From: Thermincola carboxydiphila
GTDB lineage: Bacteria; Bacillota; Thermincolia; Thermincolales; UBA2595
Length of the DNA stretch: 40,327 nucleotides
Reading direction: 5' to 3'
Assembly (NCBI GenBank): GCA_016841045.1
Contig: JAENZX010000034.1
Coordinates: 1 to 40,327, forward strand
In this document: positions 28,401 to 36,234 of the stretch, one piece after another
How positions within the stretch are numbered: the stretch's first letter is position 1
Layout: every line of letters begins with the position of its first letter
Translations under genes and position numbers: made by a program
The notes under the pieces: generated by a model
Told to the model about the DNA's origin: nothing
Databases searched by the model: none
The model's input: the letters and a program-made list of their open reading frames with translations, nothing else

Positions 28401-30691
28401 TTTCCGCCGAAGGGATACGGTTTTCCCAGGACAACCCCTTACCTGGCAGCAGTGTTTCTATAACAGCAGATATAAGCAATGACGGTGATTTTGCTGAACC
28501 GAATGTGGAAGTGTCATTCTATAACGGTGACCCTGCAGCCGGCGGAACCGAGATTGGCTCCACACAGATGATTCAGGAGGTTATCCCGGCCAGGGGCAAG
28601 GCCTCTGTCACCGTGGATTGGACAGTACCAACGGGCAGTGGTCCCTATTCGGTCTATGTTGTGGTTGATCCGGAGGAGAAAACCGGGGACGGCACCCGGG
28701 AGAACAATATTGCCTTTACTGACGCTGCCGCTCCGGATATTGAAATATCAGATTTACAGTATACATCCCTGGGAGGAACGAAATACCTGATTGCTGCTGA
28801 TATAACCAACATTGGCAGTGTTGATGCGGGCAGCACCCAAATTGCTCTATATGAGGGTGAAAATGAGGATACTTTGGCTGCCACCAAAGAGGTTGCTGCT
28901 CTTCAAAGCGGGGAGCGGACCCAGGCGTCCTTTGTCTGGGATGCTGCAGGCAAGGAGTTTATTAACGGCCAGTTTCGGCTGAGCACCAGGCTTAGTTCCC
29001 CGGCCGGCGTCAGTGAATACACTGAGGAAAACAATGTTTATCAGTTGGCTCTGGCTCAGGAGCCCCTTTACGCAAAATCTTTCCTGCCGGCTCAAAACTC
29101 TTTGACAGCACCCATAAATCAGGCGATAACTATCACCTTTAACACCGAAATTCAGGCAGGGCCGACCTTTAACGAACTGGCACTGCTTGATGAGGCAGGA
29201 AATGAAGTGGCGGTAACAAAAGCAGTTGAAGGCAGTACCTTAACCATTGCGCCTGCTGTACCATTAGCCTATGAAACAACTTATACTTTAATGGTGAAAA
29301 CCGGGGATGTAACAGGACTGAACGGCAGCAGCCCGGAATCAGATTTCGTCCTGAATTTCACCACTGACAGAGAACATGTAAACCCGGCAGTAAGCTTCAC
29401 CTATCCGGCCGCAGAGATGGCAGATACACCGTTGGATGCCGATATTAACATCATGTTCAATGAGAATGTTGCCCAGGGAGCTGATTTTAACAGCATAAGG
29501 CTTACTGACACCTATGGCTGGAACGTGGCTGTTCAGAGCCAGCTGAATGGTGGTACATTGGTACTTTATCCGACAGCCAATCTGCGCTATGGCAGGGAGT
29601 ATACCGTTACTGTTCCGGCAGAGGCGGTCCTGAGTAATACAGGGAAACCGCTGGAAGCAGACTACAGCTTCACCTTTACGACTTTACCCGACCCCAATCC
29701 CAGTTCTCATTCAGGCAGTTCAGCAAGTCCGGTGCAAAGCCAGGTAATTACCACTGACCTGGTAACTGAGGATGGGCTTAAAGTGGTTATAGTCAGCACT
29801 GGACTTCCGGACAGGGCCGATTCTGTTCGGCAAGCCGCAGCAGCCCTTGGCGCGGAGATGCTGGTGAATCCCGTTGAGCTTAAGATTGAAGCAGTCCAGG
29901 CCAATGGTAAGAGAAAGAGTTTGTCGAATTTCAACCAATATGTGGAACGGAAAATTACCCTGCCGGGCCATCCAGACCCTGCAAGGGCTGCAGGAGTTCT
30001 ATTTAACCCATATACCGGTCAGCTTATTCCTGTGCCGACGGTCTTTGAAACCATTGACGGCAAAACAACGGCTGCCATTAAGCACCAGGGCAGCGGGATA
30101 TACACTGTTATAAGTGTAGATAAAACCTTTGCGGACATTCAAAACCATTGGGCGAAAAATGACATAGAAATTCTAGCTTCCAAACTTGTTATTAGTGGTA
30201 AGGGCAAAAACCTTTATGAACCTCAGAGCAAAGTAACCAGAGCAGAATTTGCCACATTGCTGGTGCGTGCCCTGGGTCTTACGGAAATCGGAACAAATAG
30301 ACAGAGGTTTGCAGACGTTTCCAGCCAATGGTTTGCCGGTGCTGTAAATAGTGCCGCCGCCGCGGGCCTGATTAGCGGATATAATGATGGTACCTTTAGA
30401 CCTAATGCCAACATAACCCGTGAAGAGATGGCGTCTATGGTGACACGGGCTTTGGCCCTTGCCGGATACGATTTTGAAATTGACCAACCGGATGATTTGC
30501 TTAACAGGTTTGGAGACAGCAGAGAAATCCGGGATTGGTCAAAAACTGCGGTGGCAAAAGCAGTTAAGGCCGGCATTGTGAACGGAAATGAACAGGCGGA
30601 GTTTTTGCCTGGCGCAAAAGCTTCACGGGCAGAAGCCGCGGTAATGGTTCTGCGGACATTAAGATATGTGGGATTTATTAATGAAGTATAA
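22409..30691 (+). CDS. Giant multidomain SLH surface protein (lectin, Ig-like, PKD, CARDB, SLH)
   Basis: A 2760-residue exported protein. Domains in order: signal peptide to AYA near residue 54; legume-type lectin fold (~58-285, with GDGFTFTVQ and VNIEFDTYED); invasin-type Big_1 Ig (~290-385); two bacterial Ig-like repeats (~390-570); three SbsA-type Ig domains (~575-910, each with a VxFSEPI-like strand); PKD (~925-1005, YSWDFGDGSSGG); a long unassigned middle; a beta-propeller-like stretch (~1610-1980); two CARDB domains (~1990-2215); two more SbsA Ig domains (~2220-2430); a pre-SLH module; three SLH domains (~2575-2760). The start has AAAGGGG at 22395-22401. It is probably a cell-surface adhesin or S-layer component that may bind glycans. 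Confidence 0.9.
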   Translation: MISKMRTKLRANLIRKLRSSGKRNISILLILAFLFTNIFSVFTLPFLFPAQPAYAAAGVPLSLKLDNFDDISLLQLNGTSAIKLYNGVNMLRLNEATVGPKASTFTAGRISLASDRSFSTYFKFRISEANNYNNGGGDGFTFTVQTAGSTARGTLNAAMASDGIIPAVNIEFDTYEDGFHTDHIGINTNGNPASLATVNASNIADGNEHHVWVDYNGAANQLEVRMSDTENRPATATLTKTGLELSSVLDSSEVYVGFTAACGSAYEAHDILKWYFNNDYSPIDLINNTYVDASRLTLTANPAVDTNSSTITAEVTDMAGTPVPNIPVTFTTDLGTLSQSMVSTDALGQAVVTLDAGLDNGTASVKAVAQGGAYGTVTVGLVGDPDQIDVAADKAALDITFGGTDTATSVTQALGELPTSGANGTTITWASDNTAVVSDNGQTVNRPSYSTGDVTVTLTATIAKGSASDTKNFSLTVKALPMNDAEAVAEDKAAVTIGFNGTDTASGVTRDIVLPTAGARGSAIYWSSSHPLIINSAGRVVQPPRSDVNKQVALTAYIRKGMAMEKRGFTVTVMADQSAPQIVSTVPASNATNIARGEPIKVKFSEPIVGSNNWWGIKLNMIKVTTGFLGWTTEEKVPVKANLSISGDTLVITPLAPLNSYTKYEIIIPSDCVQDRAKNSFTAPGTYYGWKLRYIRVFVFQTGQHTEPPVIVSHYPANNGAGIVLNPEISITFDEPMKAGPVPGGLALKDAAGRVIPANTEISGKNVILTPKAFLTGNTNYRVELPIGSVRTTSNKDLAEPYTFGFTTGVFEVVSQPEAGETNVGINTPIIVKYTGNMQTGPNLGAVTVKGEDNNPVNVTTMVNNGVLLINPVNNLEFATRYTVKVPAGALTAADGGSNGEYVFGFTTIEEIKDSLPQFNCSPVAQIEGDPVSFDASEVFNQVGKDFERTITDYSWDFGDGSSGGGTKVSHSYADPGTYDVVLRLADNKGQVHTVTNNVLIKSLADITLDVTPEGSQKYFHQEKTIGDFLNEAGFGTQFSFGAIGGPSYNNTSDSTLGPEFTVTLNTDGVPLSNRKVAIYKGSTKIKEVTTFWNGQVTFRLDQHLLNWGDNVLSFEAYGQVVQRVIHYVEANSSTYKISIWGYNSVDGLRVFIDGEEKPGVQVGGEYVIHNIKTGPHTLKLTAPYFYAYEDIVESYKKEYCYMAMMEPDIPSDIPVIRWVASGYSDSRRDQKDIIKGTYLPTTLKAVVDWKGHKPGYVRFVTPDKIYKEADGALDINLGRDLRPGSRISATAVSGFGIESAAVDAGIRIISRPPVGGVAFNTDTGEYVFSNVGGIPEALSPGAPDSLPFFAGNSLGIDHDNFQLSGGMDNDGNLVFTIAAGGGKEKTRKRTLRAPKKDYKVDVGGVSIEGFLGAELTYAYRENIDQWAFKGGTITVQVNGSATKKQYFLIPVVFVPGYVRGTIGVNTETGLEITKDLAKGTTDYQGIIMIGPNAEIALGAGGDDLYIEGYLNGEVDFQYSFPVNEVSVAAELNGGVRAQAWVFSWENNMLHYEWTYPEEEASAAGISSMAALVPKPVEFKPSSRDYLNNGTVRLEPGVNLRALGAESENISSTLLQSSIFPVPDPVIVNNGSDTVLAWVADNPARSDMNRTELRFARHDGTNWSAPQFMNLDDTGDFSPRLAGTADGIIAVWENVYRPLPESAVLADMSAGMEIAAAQSADGLMAWGDFTNLTDNNYLDHSPQLAASGDSAILLWTANRSNDLTGSAASPNEIMFARWNGTSWTEPAAVISDLGALTYTTVAYNGNEGVFAYTVDGDDNTATANDQELYVITYDGSQWSSPIQITDNDVQDANPQSAYINNQLYMVWYQDGQIVYTRGIQNNPAAVAGITGASADFAVTSDNDRMALVFNQPAARGQNIYTALYDSAFDTWSYPILLTEGEGYLYTSMGPAIGQAGNLMITHSKAELITSEAAGIQYTNPGQVDLGMITFTPRHDLSVSAEGIRFSQDNPLPGSSVSITADISNDGDFAEPNVEVSFYNGDPAAGGTEIGSTQMIQEVIPARGKASVTVDWTVPTGSGPYSVYVVVDPEEKTGDGTRENNIAFTDAAAPDIEISDLQYTSLGGTKYLIAADITNIGSVDAGSTQIALYEGENEDTLAATKEVAALQSGERTQASFVWDAAGKEFINGQFRLSTRLSSPAGVSEYTEENNVYQLALAQEPLYAKSFLPAQNSLTAPINQAITITFNTEIQAGPTFNELALLDEAGNEVAVTKAVEGSTLTIAPAVPLAYETTYTLMVKTGDVTGLNGSSPESDFVLNFTTDREHVNPAVSFTYPAAEMADTPLDADINIMFNENVAQGADFNSIRLTDTYGWNVAVQSQLNGGTLVLYPTANLRYGREYTVTVPAEAVLSNTGKPLEADYSFTFTTLPDPNPSSHSGSSASPVQSQVITTDLVTEDGLKVVIVSTGLPDRADSVRQAAAALGAEMLVNPVELKIEAVQANGKRKSLSNFNQYVERKITLPGHPDPARAAGVLFNPYTGQLIPVPTVFETIDGKTTAAIKHQGSGIYTVISVDKTFADIQNHWAKNDIEILASKLVISGKGKNLYEPQSKVTRAEFATLLVRALGLTEIGTNRQRFADVSSQWFAGAVNSAAAAGLISGYNDGTFRPNANITREEMASMVTRALALAGYDFEIDQPDDLLNRFGDSREIRDWSKTAVAKAVKAGIVNGNEQAEFLPGAKASRAEAAVMVLRTLRYVGFINEV

Positions 30692-30704
30692 AAGACTTTA
30701 AAGA

Positions 30705-30740
30705 TGCACCGGCTATTTTTATGCGAAAATAGCCGGTGCA
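30705..30740. terminator. Hairpin between convergent genes
   Basis: A perfect 15-bp stem (30705-30719 with 30726-30740, 6-base loop) lies between the plus-strand SLH gene and the minus-strand lipoprotein. It has no long T-tract after it, but its position suggests a two-way terminator. Confidence 0.7.
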
Positions 30741-30786
30741 ATTGGTATACTGAGAGTTGGAAAGCGGGAGGGTGGCTACTCTTTGA

Positions 30787-31872
30787 TCACTTGCCTTCGC
30801 CTCTGATATATCCGTCAAAATACATGGTCCATGGTGACGATTTCATTACCATACGCACTCTGGGACCGAAAAAATACATTTCAAAGGGAACAGATGAGCT
30901 GTCACTGATATCCTTGCTGGCACTGGCTCCCCCGATGCTGACGGTACCGGTACCCTGTGAGGTGGTAGTAATTTTGCCGGAAGCGTAAAAATCCGGGTCT
31001 TGGTTTTCCGTAGTCAGGGGTGCTAAATCCCCGTCATCATCGGGCGGAACCAGCGAAGCTAAAGGATAGTCAACAGTAAAACTAAGGTTAGGGTCACTGG
31101 ACTTTATAGGTGCCGTTATAGTCCCTCCTAAGGCTTCCATGTCATTAGTTGCGAGGGCACTCAGGGTGCCTTTGTATTGACCGGTGATATTTCCTGAAGT
31201 ATTAACTGCCTTTAAATCAATGGTGATGCTGCGTTTCATGCCACCGTAGGTATAGGAGTTTTTGTCCTTTACATATATAACCCAGTTAAAATCTTCAGGT
31301 TGCTTGCCTGACCGGTCTTTCTCCTGATCTTTAAGAAGTTTTAAACCGTATTTGGAAAAACTTGATACACTGGCAGTGACCATGCTTTTACCGTTATTAG
31401 TGATAACCTTGCTGGGGATAACATCGTATCCGGAACCGTCCTCACGATACTTAATTATCGAGGCTTCTGGCGCAACAGCCGACCTGAGTGAAAAAATCAG
31501 AATGGCCGGTGATTTCATGGGCGGACCTTTACCTGTTGCCTTTTCTTCCAAAGAAAAGCCCTTTACCAACAGACCATTGCCGTCAAAGGGTGTGCTGGAA
31601 ACAGGTGCCATGACAAGGGAAGAATCCTGGCCCAGAGCTTCCTCAGGGAAAATAACTTTCATCTTTCCTCCCTCGGAAGTATCTAGGCTCAGTTGGCCGC
31701 CCTCTGCAGCCGGTATCGTTTTCTCCACCGCTTTGGCTGAATCAATTTCAACTTTTGCTCCTGCTGCGGTTGAGCCTGAAGAGATGCTGTTGCCGGAAGA
31801 CTTACATGAACTCACCATCATAGCCATGAACAGAATTACGGCTGCCAAACCAAAATATTTTATTTTTTTCAT
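30787..31872 (-). CDS. Secreted lipoprotein of unknown function
   Basis: A 361-residue protein. The N-terminus MKKIKYFGLAAVILFMAMMV ends in the lipobox VSSC, so it should be lipid-anchored outside the membrane. The mature part begins with a Ser/Gly-rich linker, then a segment reading like a secreted ZU5/Ig-like beta domain (EGGKMKVIFPEEALGQDSS, then KYGLKLLKD), then a C-terminal beta-rich region with no family I recognise. The ATG at 31872 follows GGGGAG closely; an upstream TTG-type extension is unlikely. It lies 26 bp after another lipoprotein gene on the same strand, probably in one transcript. It is placed next to the SLH genes but in the opposite direction. Confidence 0.8.
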   Translation of the reverse strand: MKKIKYFGLAAVILFMAMMVSSCKSSGNSISSGSTAAGAKVEIDSAKAVEKTIPAAEGGQLSLDTSEGGKMKVIFPEEALGQDSSLVMAPVSSTPFDGNGLLVKGFSLEEKATGKGPPMKSPAILIFSLRSAVAPEASIIKYREDGSGYDVIPSKVITNNGKSMVTASVSSFSKYGLKLLKDQEKDRSGKQPEDFNWVIYVKDKNSYTYGGMKRSITIDLKAVNTSGNITGQYKGTLSALATNDMEALGGTITAPIKSSDPNLSFTVDYPLASLVPPDDDGDLAPLTTENQDPDFYASGKITTTSQGTGTVSIGGASASKDISDSSSVPFEMYFFGPRVRMVMKSSPWTMYFDGYIRGEGK

Positions 31873-31898
31873 TTTTCTCCCCGCTTCGTAATATAACA

Positions 31899-32483
31899 TT
31901 ATTTCTTTTTATTTATATTTTCTATTACCTTTTGAGCTATCTTGAGATTTAAGGATTCGTTCTTGGAAGAATCATAATCCTCAAAAGCTACAATAAAATA
32001 AATACCGGAATGAAGGACATGCATTTGGCTGTTACTTGGCTGATAAAAGGCTTTTTCTCCGAGTCCGCTGACCGGCTTTTGGTCATCCTTTACAAAACCA
32101 AGATCGCTCTCGTACTGGGGTTCTGCTGTATTTTCTTTGGCGGCGCTGTCCTGCCACAGGAAAAGTCCTGCATTAAGGGTTCCTGAAGGAATGTCATATT
32201 CATAATATGTCATTGATCTGCCGGTTTCGGGATCTACTCTTAAGGAATCAGTCTTCAGGGTTACCGGATGACCGGTAAGCTCAGCTGCTTCGGCCTGTGA
32301 CAACAGTTCATCAGGCTGAAACACCCGCAGAGACTTTGCTGAAGATGAATTCTTCTGTACTTCACCGTCCCCGGTGTTCTGGGTACCCGTGTTTTCGTTT
32401 TTGGGGGCGCCGCACCCGGCAAATACAGCAAAAGCCAACACCAAAACGAGCAGGACTGCTGACACTGTTTTTAATCTCAACAT
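31899..32483 (-). CDS. Lipoprotein of unknown function
   Basis: A 194-residue protein. MLRLKTVSAVLLVLVLAF followed by AVFAGCGAP is a clear type II signal peptide, so the start at 32483 is chosen over an in-frame codon 46 residues upstream that would bury the signal. After a short Asn/Thr-rich linker the mature domain (LLSQAEAAELTGHPVTLKTD, YYEYDIPSG, VSGLGEKAFYQ, GIYFIVAFED) resembles small ligand- or stress-related lipoproteins in which a helix is followed by an antiparallel sheet. I do not recognise a named family. The ribosome-binding site AAAGG is moderate. It appears co-transcribed with the following lipoprotein. Confidence 0.8.
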   Translation of the reverse strand: MLRLKTVSAVLLVLVLAFAVFAGCGAPKNENTGTQNTGDGEVQKNSSSAKSLRVFQPDELLSQAEAAELTGHPVTLKTDSLRVDPETGRSMTYYEYDIPSGTLNAGLFLWQDSAAKENTAEPQYESDLGFVKDDQKPVSGLGEKAFYQPSNSQMHVLHSGIYFIVAFEDYDSSKNESLNLKIAQKVIENINKKK

Positions 32484-32516
32484 TAAACCATACCTTTCAT
32501 ACAGGAAAAGTGAATC

Positions 32517-32550
32517 AAATGCGGCAAGGAGACTGTCCCTTGCCGCATTT
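32517..32550 (-). terminator. Hairpin between the LamG protein and lipoprotein genes
   Basis: A perfect 13-bp stem AAATGCGGCAAGG (32517-32529 with 32538-32550). The T-tract is good on the plus strand and short on the minus strand, so on the coding strand it may only reduce read-through into the lipoprotein genes. Confidence 0.65.
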
Positions 32551-32556
32551 TTCGTC

Positions 32557-33696
32557 TTAATACTGAATGGTAACTGTCTTAGTTTTACCGTCCCACTGCA
32601 CTTTACAGCCAAAACTTTCACCTACAAAACGCAGGGGGACCATGGTCCTGCCATTTATTATTTTAGGGGGCACATCCAATGTGAGCTGCTGGCCGTCAAG
32701 GTCTGCAGTTGTCCTGTTCACCCAGAGCTGCAGATTTTTTGATTTAAGTTTAATATCTATGCGCTGTTCACCTGCGTTCCATCCCACAGTTCCACCCATG
32801 GACTCAACGATAGCCCTGATGGGGACCAGGGTCCGGTTTTCCACAATAACAGGGGTAGTGCGCCTGCCGGGGTCAATTTCTTTCACTACATTGTTTACAG
32901 TCATGGTTGTTTTCTCCAAAACCAGTTCAATCTTGTTCTGGTAGGTACCGGAGGCAGCGTACAAAGCCTTAATTTCATCACTGCTCAAAGCCCGGTTATA
33001 AAGCCTTAGGTCATCCATTTTCCCTTTAAACAGTACATCATAGGAGCCTATGCCAATCCTCATGTTATTATTGGACGGTCTCAGTGAGCCCCCGGGCTTG
33101 CCTGGCCTTGTTGCTTTCAGATTCCCGTTTTGATACAGATAAAGGGTTTGCCCGTCAAAGGAAAACACAAGAAAACACCAGTCTTCAGCCAAACCCCAAT
33201 TTTCAAAGCCACCGGGCTGAATAGCTCTTTCACCATCCGTGAAAAAGCCATGAAAATGGACACCGTGTGTACCTACGGTGATAACATTATAATTATTATT
33301 TCCTCCACCGTCATCGAGTTTTGAGACAATACCCCCGTCTTTATTTCCGTTTTGGGACATAACCGGATCCACCTTGACCCATGCTGCGATTGTAAAGCTG
33401 TCTTCCAGGTTAAGCTCAGGAGAACTGTTTACATTAATGAAGCCGCCATTAAATACGGCACTTTTCCCAAGCACCCCGTCATCAGCAAAAGTGATATCTC
33501 CCACAGTGGTCCCATCATGGCCATTGCCGGAGGAATCGGTGAAATCACCATCAAATTTGTAATGTGCCACCAGCCCGCCGCCTTCACCGGCGCTTATAGC
33601 GGTGTTCTCTTCAGCAAAGGCTGCTAAGGGGAAAACGAATAGCATAACAAAAATAACCATTATGGCAGTTGCAGTCTTTTTGGATTTCTGTCTCAC
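32557..33696 (-). CDS. Secreted LamG-type lectin fold + copper-amine-oxidase-like stalk protein
   Basis: A 379-residue exported protein. Signal peptide residues ~1-28 (cleavage after AFA). Residues ~40-245 form a LamG/concanavalin-like domain (LVAHYKFDGDFTDSSGNGHD, SFTIAAWVKVD, KMDDLRLYNRALS). Residues ~265-379 form the copper-amine-oxidase N-terminal-like domain common in Clostridia (RTLVPIRAIVESMGGTVGW, NGRTMVPLRFVGESFGCKVQW), which is thought to attach proteins to the wall and has no oxidase activity by itself. The ribosome-binding site GGGAGGT lies just upstream. Like the SLH proteins, it is a candidate glycan-binding surface protein, and it lies downstream of the second BTAD regulator. 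Confidence 0.87.
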   Translation of the reverse strand: MRQKSKKTATAIMVIFVMLFVFPLAAFAEENTAISAGEGGGLVAHYKFDGDFTDSSGNGHDGTTVGDITFADDGVLGKSAVFNGGFINVNSSPELNLEDSFTIAAWVKVDPVMSQNGNKDGGIVSKLDDGGGNNNYNVITVGTHGVHFHGFFTDGERAIQPGGFENWGLAEDWCFLVFSFDGQTLYLYQNGNLKATRPGKPGGSLRPSNNNMRIGIGSYDVLFKGKMDDLRLYNRALSSDEIKALYAASGTYQNKIELVLEKTTMTVNNVVKEIDPGRRTTPVIVENRTLVPIRAIVESMGGTVGWNAGEQRIDIKLKSKNLQLWVNRTTADLDGQQLTLDVPPKIINGRTMVPLRFVGESFGCKVQWDGKTKTVTIQY

Positions 33697-33782
33697 ATTT
33701 ATACCTCCCTAATAATTTTGTTTCAGCACACTTTTAAAAAAAAGAGACTAAGCCACTCCTTTCTTTGATTTCCAAGGTACTA

Positions 33783-33810
33783 ACGATATGTTAACTGTCC
33801 TGCGTCTCAA
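33783..33810 (-). promoter_or_regulatory. Possible promoter of the LamG gene
   Basis: On the minus strand TTGAGA (33810-33805) and TATCGT (33788-33783) are spaced by 16 bp. The -10 is a poor match, so this is tentative. Confidence 0.3.
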
Positions 33811-33855
33811 AAATGTCTTAAAATCACATTGGCCAATTCCGGCCCCAAGAAGCAC

Positions 33856-33888
33856 AAAAAAAGCCCGGTCGATTCACCATCTACCGGG
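33856..33888 (-). terminator. Terminator after the BTAD/TPR regulator
   Basis: On the minus strand CCCGGT (33888-33883) pairs with ACCGGG (33869-33864), followed by C and seven T. It lies directly after the regulator's stop. Confidence 0.75.
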
Positions 33889-33894
33889 GAAAAG

Positions 33895-35964
33895 TTAGAT
33901 ATTTAGGTTTAGGTCAGCCTGAACCTGCTTTAGGATATACCTGAAGCCGATTTTTTTAAACAGACTGATGCTTTTCGTTATTAGATGCGTGGCCTCGGAA
34001 GTCTTGCCTTTTGCTCTGGCAATCAATCCATCTGCCCAGAATAGATGAGCCGGGGTCCATATTTCACCTTCATCCATTGTTCTTCGTGCCCTTTTGCAGC
34101 AGACTTCGGCAGCTCCCACCTTCCCGGCCTTGGCTAAGGCTGCAGCCCGCAGGCTGTAAAAGAGTGCCTCATGCTCATACAGTCCTCTGGCTCGTGTAAT
34201 ACGTACTCCAACAGAAGCCCAGCATGCGGCCCCTGCGAAGTTTTCTAATGCACACATTTCGGCTGTCAAATGACGTACCCCTCCACAGGCATAATGGAAA
34301 GGAGATTTGACTAAGTTTTTCCTAAGCCAGGACTCAAAATTTTTTACGGCTGTCCTATGGTCAATACCCTCTGAACACCGCGTCAAAAGATACATAAACT
34401 TCTTTTCTAATTCAAAGCCGACTAACTGGTCCGGAGGGTCAAAGAATTCAATCTCATCGTGCCTGTCCTGCAGGTAAAGCAGGAAGATCAGCTGGCCCCG
34501 GGCCAGGTACTCTGTCAACTTAATCCTCGGTATCTGTGTTACTGCCTGAGTGAGGTCAATTGCTTCCCTCATAAATCTCTCGGCAGAACGCAGGTCACCC
34601 GACATTTGGGCAAAAATACTTCGATAGAACACAATTTTCAGCACATCATGGATATCGTTGAAATACGCCAGGGCCTGAACAGCTTTATCCAGGGCAGCAT
34701 GGGCTTCTTTCATCCGGTTCCCTGCCATACGGGCGATTCCTAAAATCAGCAGGAAAGAGGATTCGGAGCATTTGTCGTTTGGTTCAGTTACAATCTTAAG
34801 GCCCTCTTCACAAAAGGCGGCGGCTTCATCAATACGCCCGCTCTGCCAGGAGGCATCTGCAGCAAGCAGCAGGGCTCTGCGTAAACTGGGGTTTTTACCT
34901 TCCAACCGGTAATGGGAGAGTGCCGCTTTGATATAGTTAAGTGCTTTGTCCGGCTGTGGAGTTGTAGGGGTATAAAGAAGCGAGGTTCCCGTGGCGAGGT
35001 AAACAACTGCTTTCGCTTCAGCATCGCCCAGCTTCTCATATACATTCAGGGCTTTTTTAAGGGCTTTCATGCCTCCTTCGATGTTACCCTGAAGCGCCAT
35101 ATCTTCTCCGGATACAACAAGAAAGCTTGCATTGCGCAGAGCATCTTTGGACAGACGTTTGGTTTGCCGTGCTCTTATTTTTTGTGTGGTGTTGCTGTTT
35201 TTCAAACCAGGCAGCCGGTTTTCGGTAATCTTAAGGTCAGATAATCCTAATTCCCTGTAAAGGTTCATGGTCTCATTGCCTGGAAGGATTCCAAGTTCCG
35301 CTGCAAGAGTTTGTTTGCAGATCTCATATTGCTGTACGGCTCTAGCCAGCTGGCCTGTTTTCACGTAAATACTCATCAAAGCCCGGTAAGCCGCTTCATT
35401 CAGAGGGTCTTTTAACAGCCACTGATGCGCATAAGTTAGGGCTTTCTCGTAAAGACCGGATACACAAAGATTTTGCACAAGTGTCTCCAGAATCCCTAAG
35501 TAGATATCTAAAATGCGGTTTCTCTCCACCAGGCACCAGTCTGTATCAACACCGTCAAGGAAATCACCTTGGTAAATTGATACGGCATTAGCAAGGTGCC
35601 TGACATTTTCCCTGTTTTCACCCAGGCCCAGCTCCGCTTCCTTTTCAAAGGCATATAAATCAACACAGATGTCGGGTCCGGTTAGCACCCGTATGGCACC
35701 GGGTTTCCATTCAAGAATAGAATCATTATAGCCATGGGTTTTAAGTGCTTTTTTTAGATAATAAATGGCTTGTCTAAGGTATGCTGAAGCTCTTCTTTCG
35801 TCACAATCACCCCAAAAAATATCCTGCAAAAAGTCACGTCTAACCCACCTGCCCTGCTGCCAAAAGAGATAGGCTGCCAGTTGTTTTGCCTTGGCAGTCG
35901 GTAAAGTAATTTCTTCATTTATGTTATAGATTCCAAATAAACCAAGCAACTGTACTTTTATCAT
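33895..35964 (-). CDS. SARP-like transcriptional regulator with BTAD and TPR repeats
   Basis: A 689-residue cytoplasmic regulator. Residues ~1-95 form the OmpR-type winged helix typical of SARP proteins (VQLLGLFGIYNINEEITLPT, KAKQLAAYLFWQQGRWV). Residues ~100-245 are the BTAD helical domain (YQGDFLDGVDTDWCLVERNR, ALTYAHQWLLKDPLNEAAYR). Residues ~285-685 contain a run of TPR-like helix pairs (GGMKALKKALNVYEKLGD and others). There is no receiver and no NB-ARC ATPase, so it is likely controlled by ligand or protein binding to the TPR part. GAGGGA precedes the ATG. It is oriented with the LamG/lipoprotein genes, which may be its targets. Confidence 0.87.
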   Translation of the reverse strand: MIKVQLLGLFGIYNINEEITLPTAKAKQLAAYLFWQQGRWVRRDFLQDIFWGDCDERRASAYLRQAIYYLKKALKTHGYNDSILEWKPGAIRVLTGPDICVDLYAFEKEAELGLGENRENVRHLANAVSIYQGDFLDGVDTDWCLVERNRILDIYLGILETLVQNLCVSGLYEKALTYAHQWLLKDPLNEAAYRALMSIYVKTGQLARAVQQYEICKQTLAAELGILPGNETMNLYRELGLSDLKITENRLPGLKNSNTTQKIRARQTKRLSKDALRNASFLVVSGEDMALQGNIEGGMKALKKALNVYEKLGDAEAKAVVYLATGTSLLYTPTTPQPDKALNYIKAALSHYRLEGKNPSLRRALLLAADASWQSGRIDEAAAFCEEGLKIVTEPNDKCSESSFLLILGIARMAGNRMKEAHAALDKAVQALAYFNDIHDVLKIVFYRSIFAQMSGDLRSAERFMREAIDLTQAVTQIPRIKLTEYLARGQLIFLLYLQDRHDEIEFFDPPDQLVGFELEKKFMYLLTRCSEGIDHRTAVKNFESWLRKNLVKSPFHYACGGVRHLTAEMCALENFAGAACWASVGVRITRARGLYEHEALFYSLRAAALAKAGKVGAAEVCCKRARRTMDEGEIWTPAHLFWADGLIARAKGKTSEATHLITKSISLFKKIGFRYILKQVQADLNLNI

Positions 35965-36050
35965 AAGCTTCCCTCAAGTACAACCATCTATTTTCTTAAT
36001 TATCTTTAACTTAAAATTAATAAGTCCTTCTTTTAATATAAAAAAATAAC

Positions 36051-36081
36051 AACATTTCATATAATTGGGGTGTGAAATGTT
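36051..36081. repeat. 9-bp inverted repeat between divergent genes
   Basis: AACATTTCA (36051-36059) and TGAAATGTT (36073-36081) form an exact inverted repeat in the region between the BTAD regulator and the DUF2975 operon, which point away from each other. It is a candidate operator for either. Confidence 0.4.
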
Positions 36082-36175
36082 AAATACCAGCTTTTTCAAC
36101 ATGTTTATCTACGCTGTGGCCAAAGCATTAATAATATGGGACAATAAAAATACCATAAAATAAAATAAAAATTTA

Positions 36176-36204
36176 TTGCAAAACAATAAAATGTGTACTA
36201 AAAT
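36176..36204 (+). promoter_or_regulatory. Promoter of the DUF2975 operon
   Basis: TTGCAA (36176-36181), 17-bp spacer, TAAAAT (36199-36204), 31 bp before the start. The surroundings are very AT-rich, so chance matches are possible. Confidence 0.55.
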
Positions 36205-36234
36205 AAAATTAACAATAAATAAATGAGGTGCATT

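Noticed and set aside
32297-33627. Several plus-strand frames opposite the lipoprotein and LamG genes
   Set aside because: They are antisense to genes with clear signal peptides and domains and have no start signals of their own.
33783-33830. AGAC repeated at 11-bp distance upstream of the LamG gene as a second SARP site
   Set aside because: Only two 4-base matches are present, which is too weak beside the three clear heptamers at 16890.
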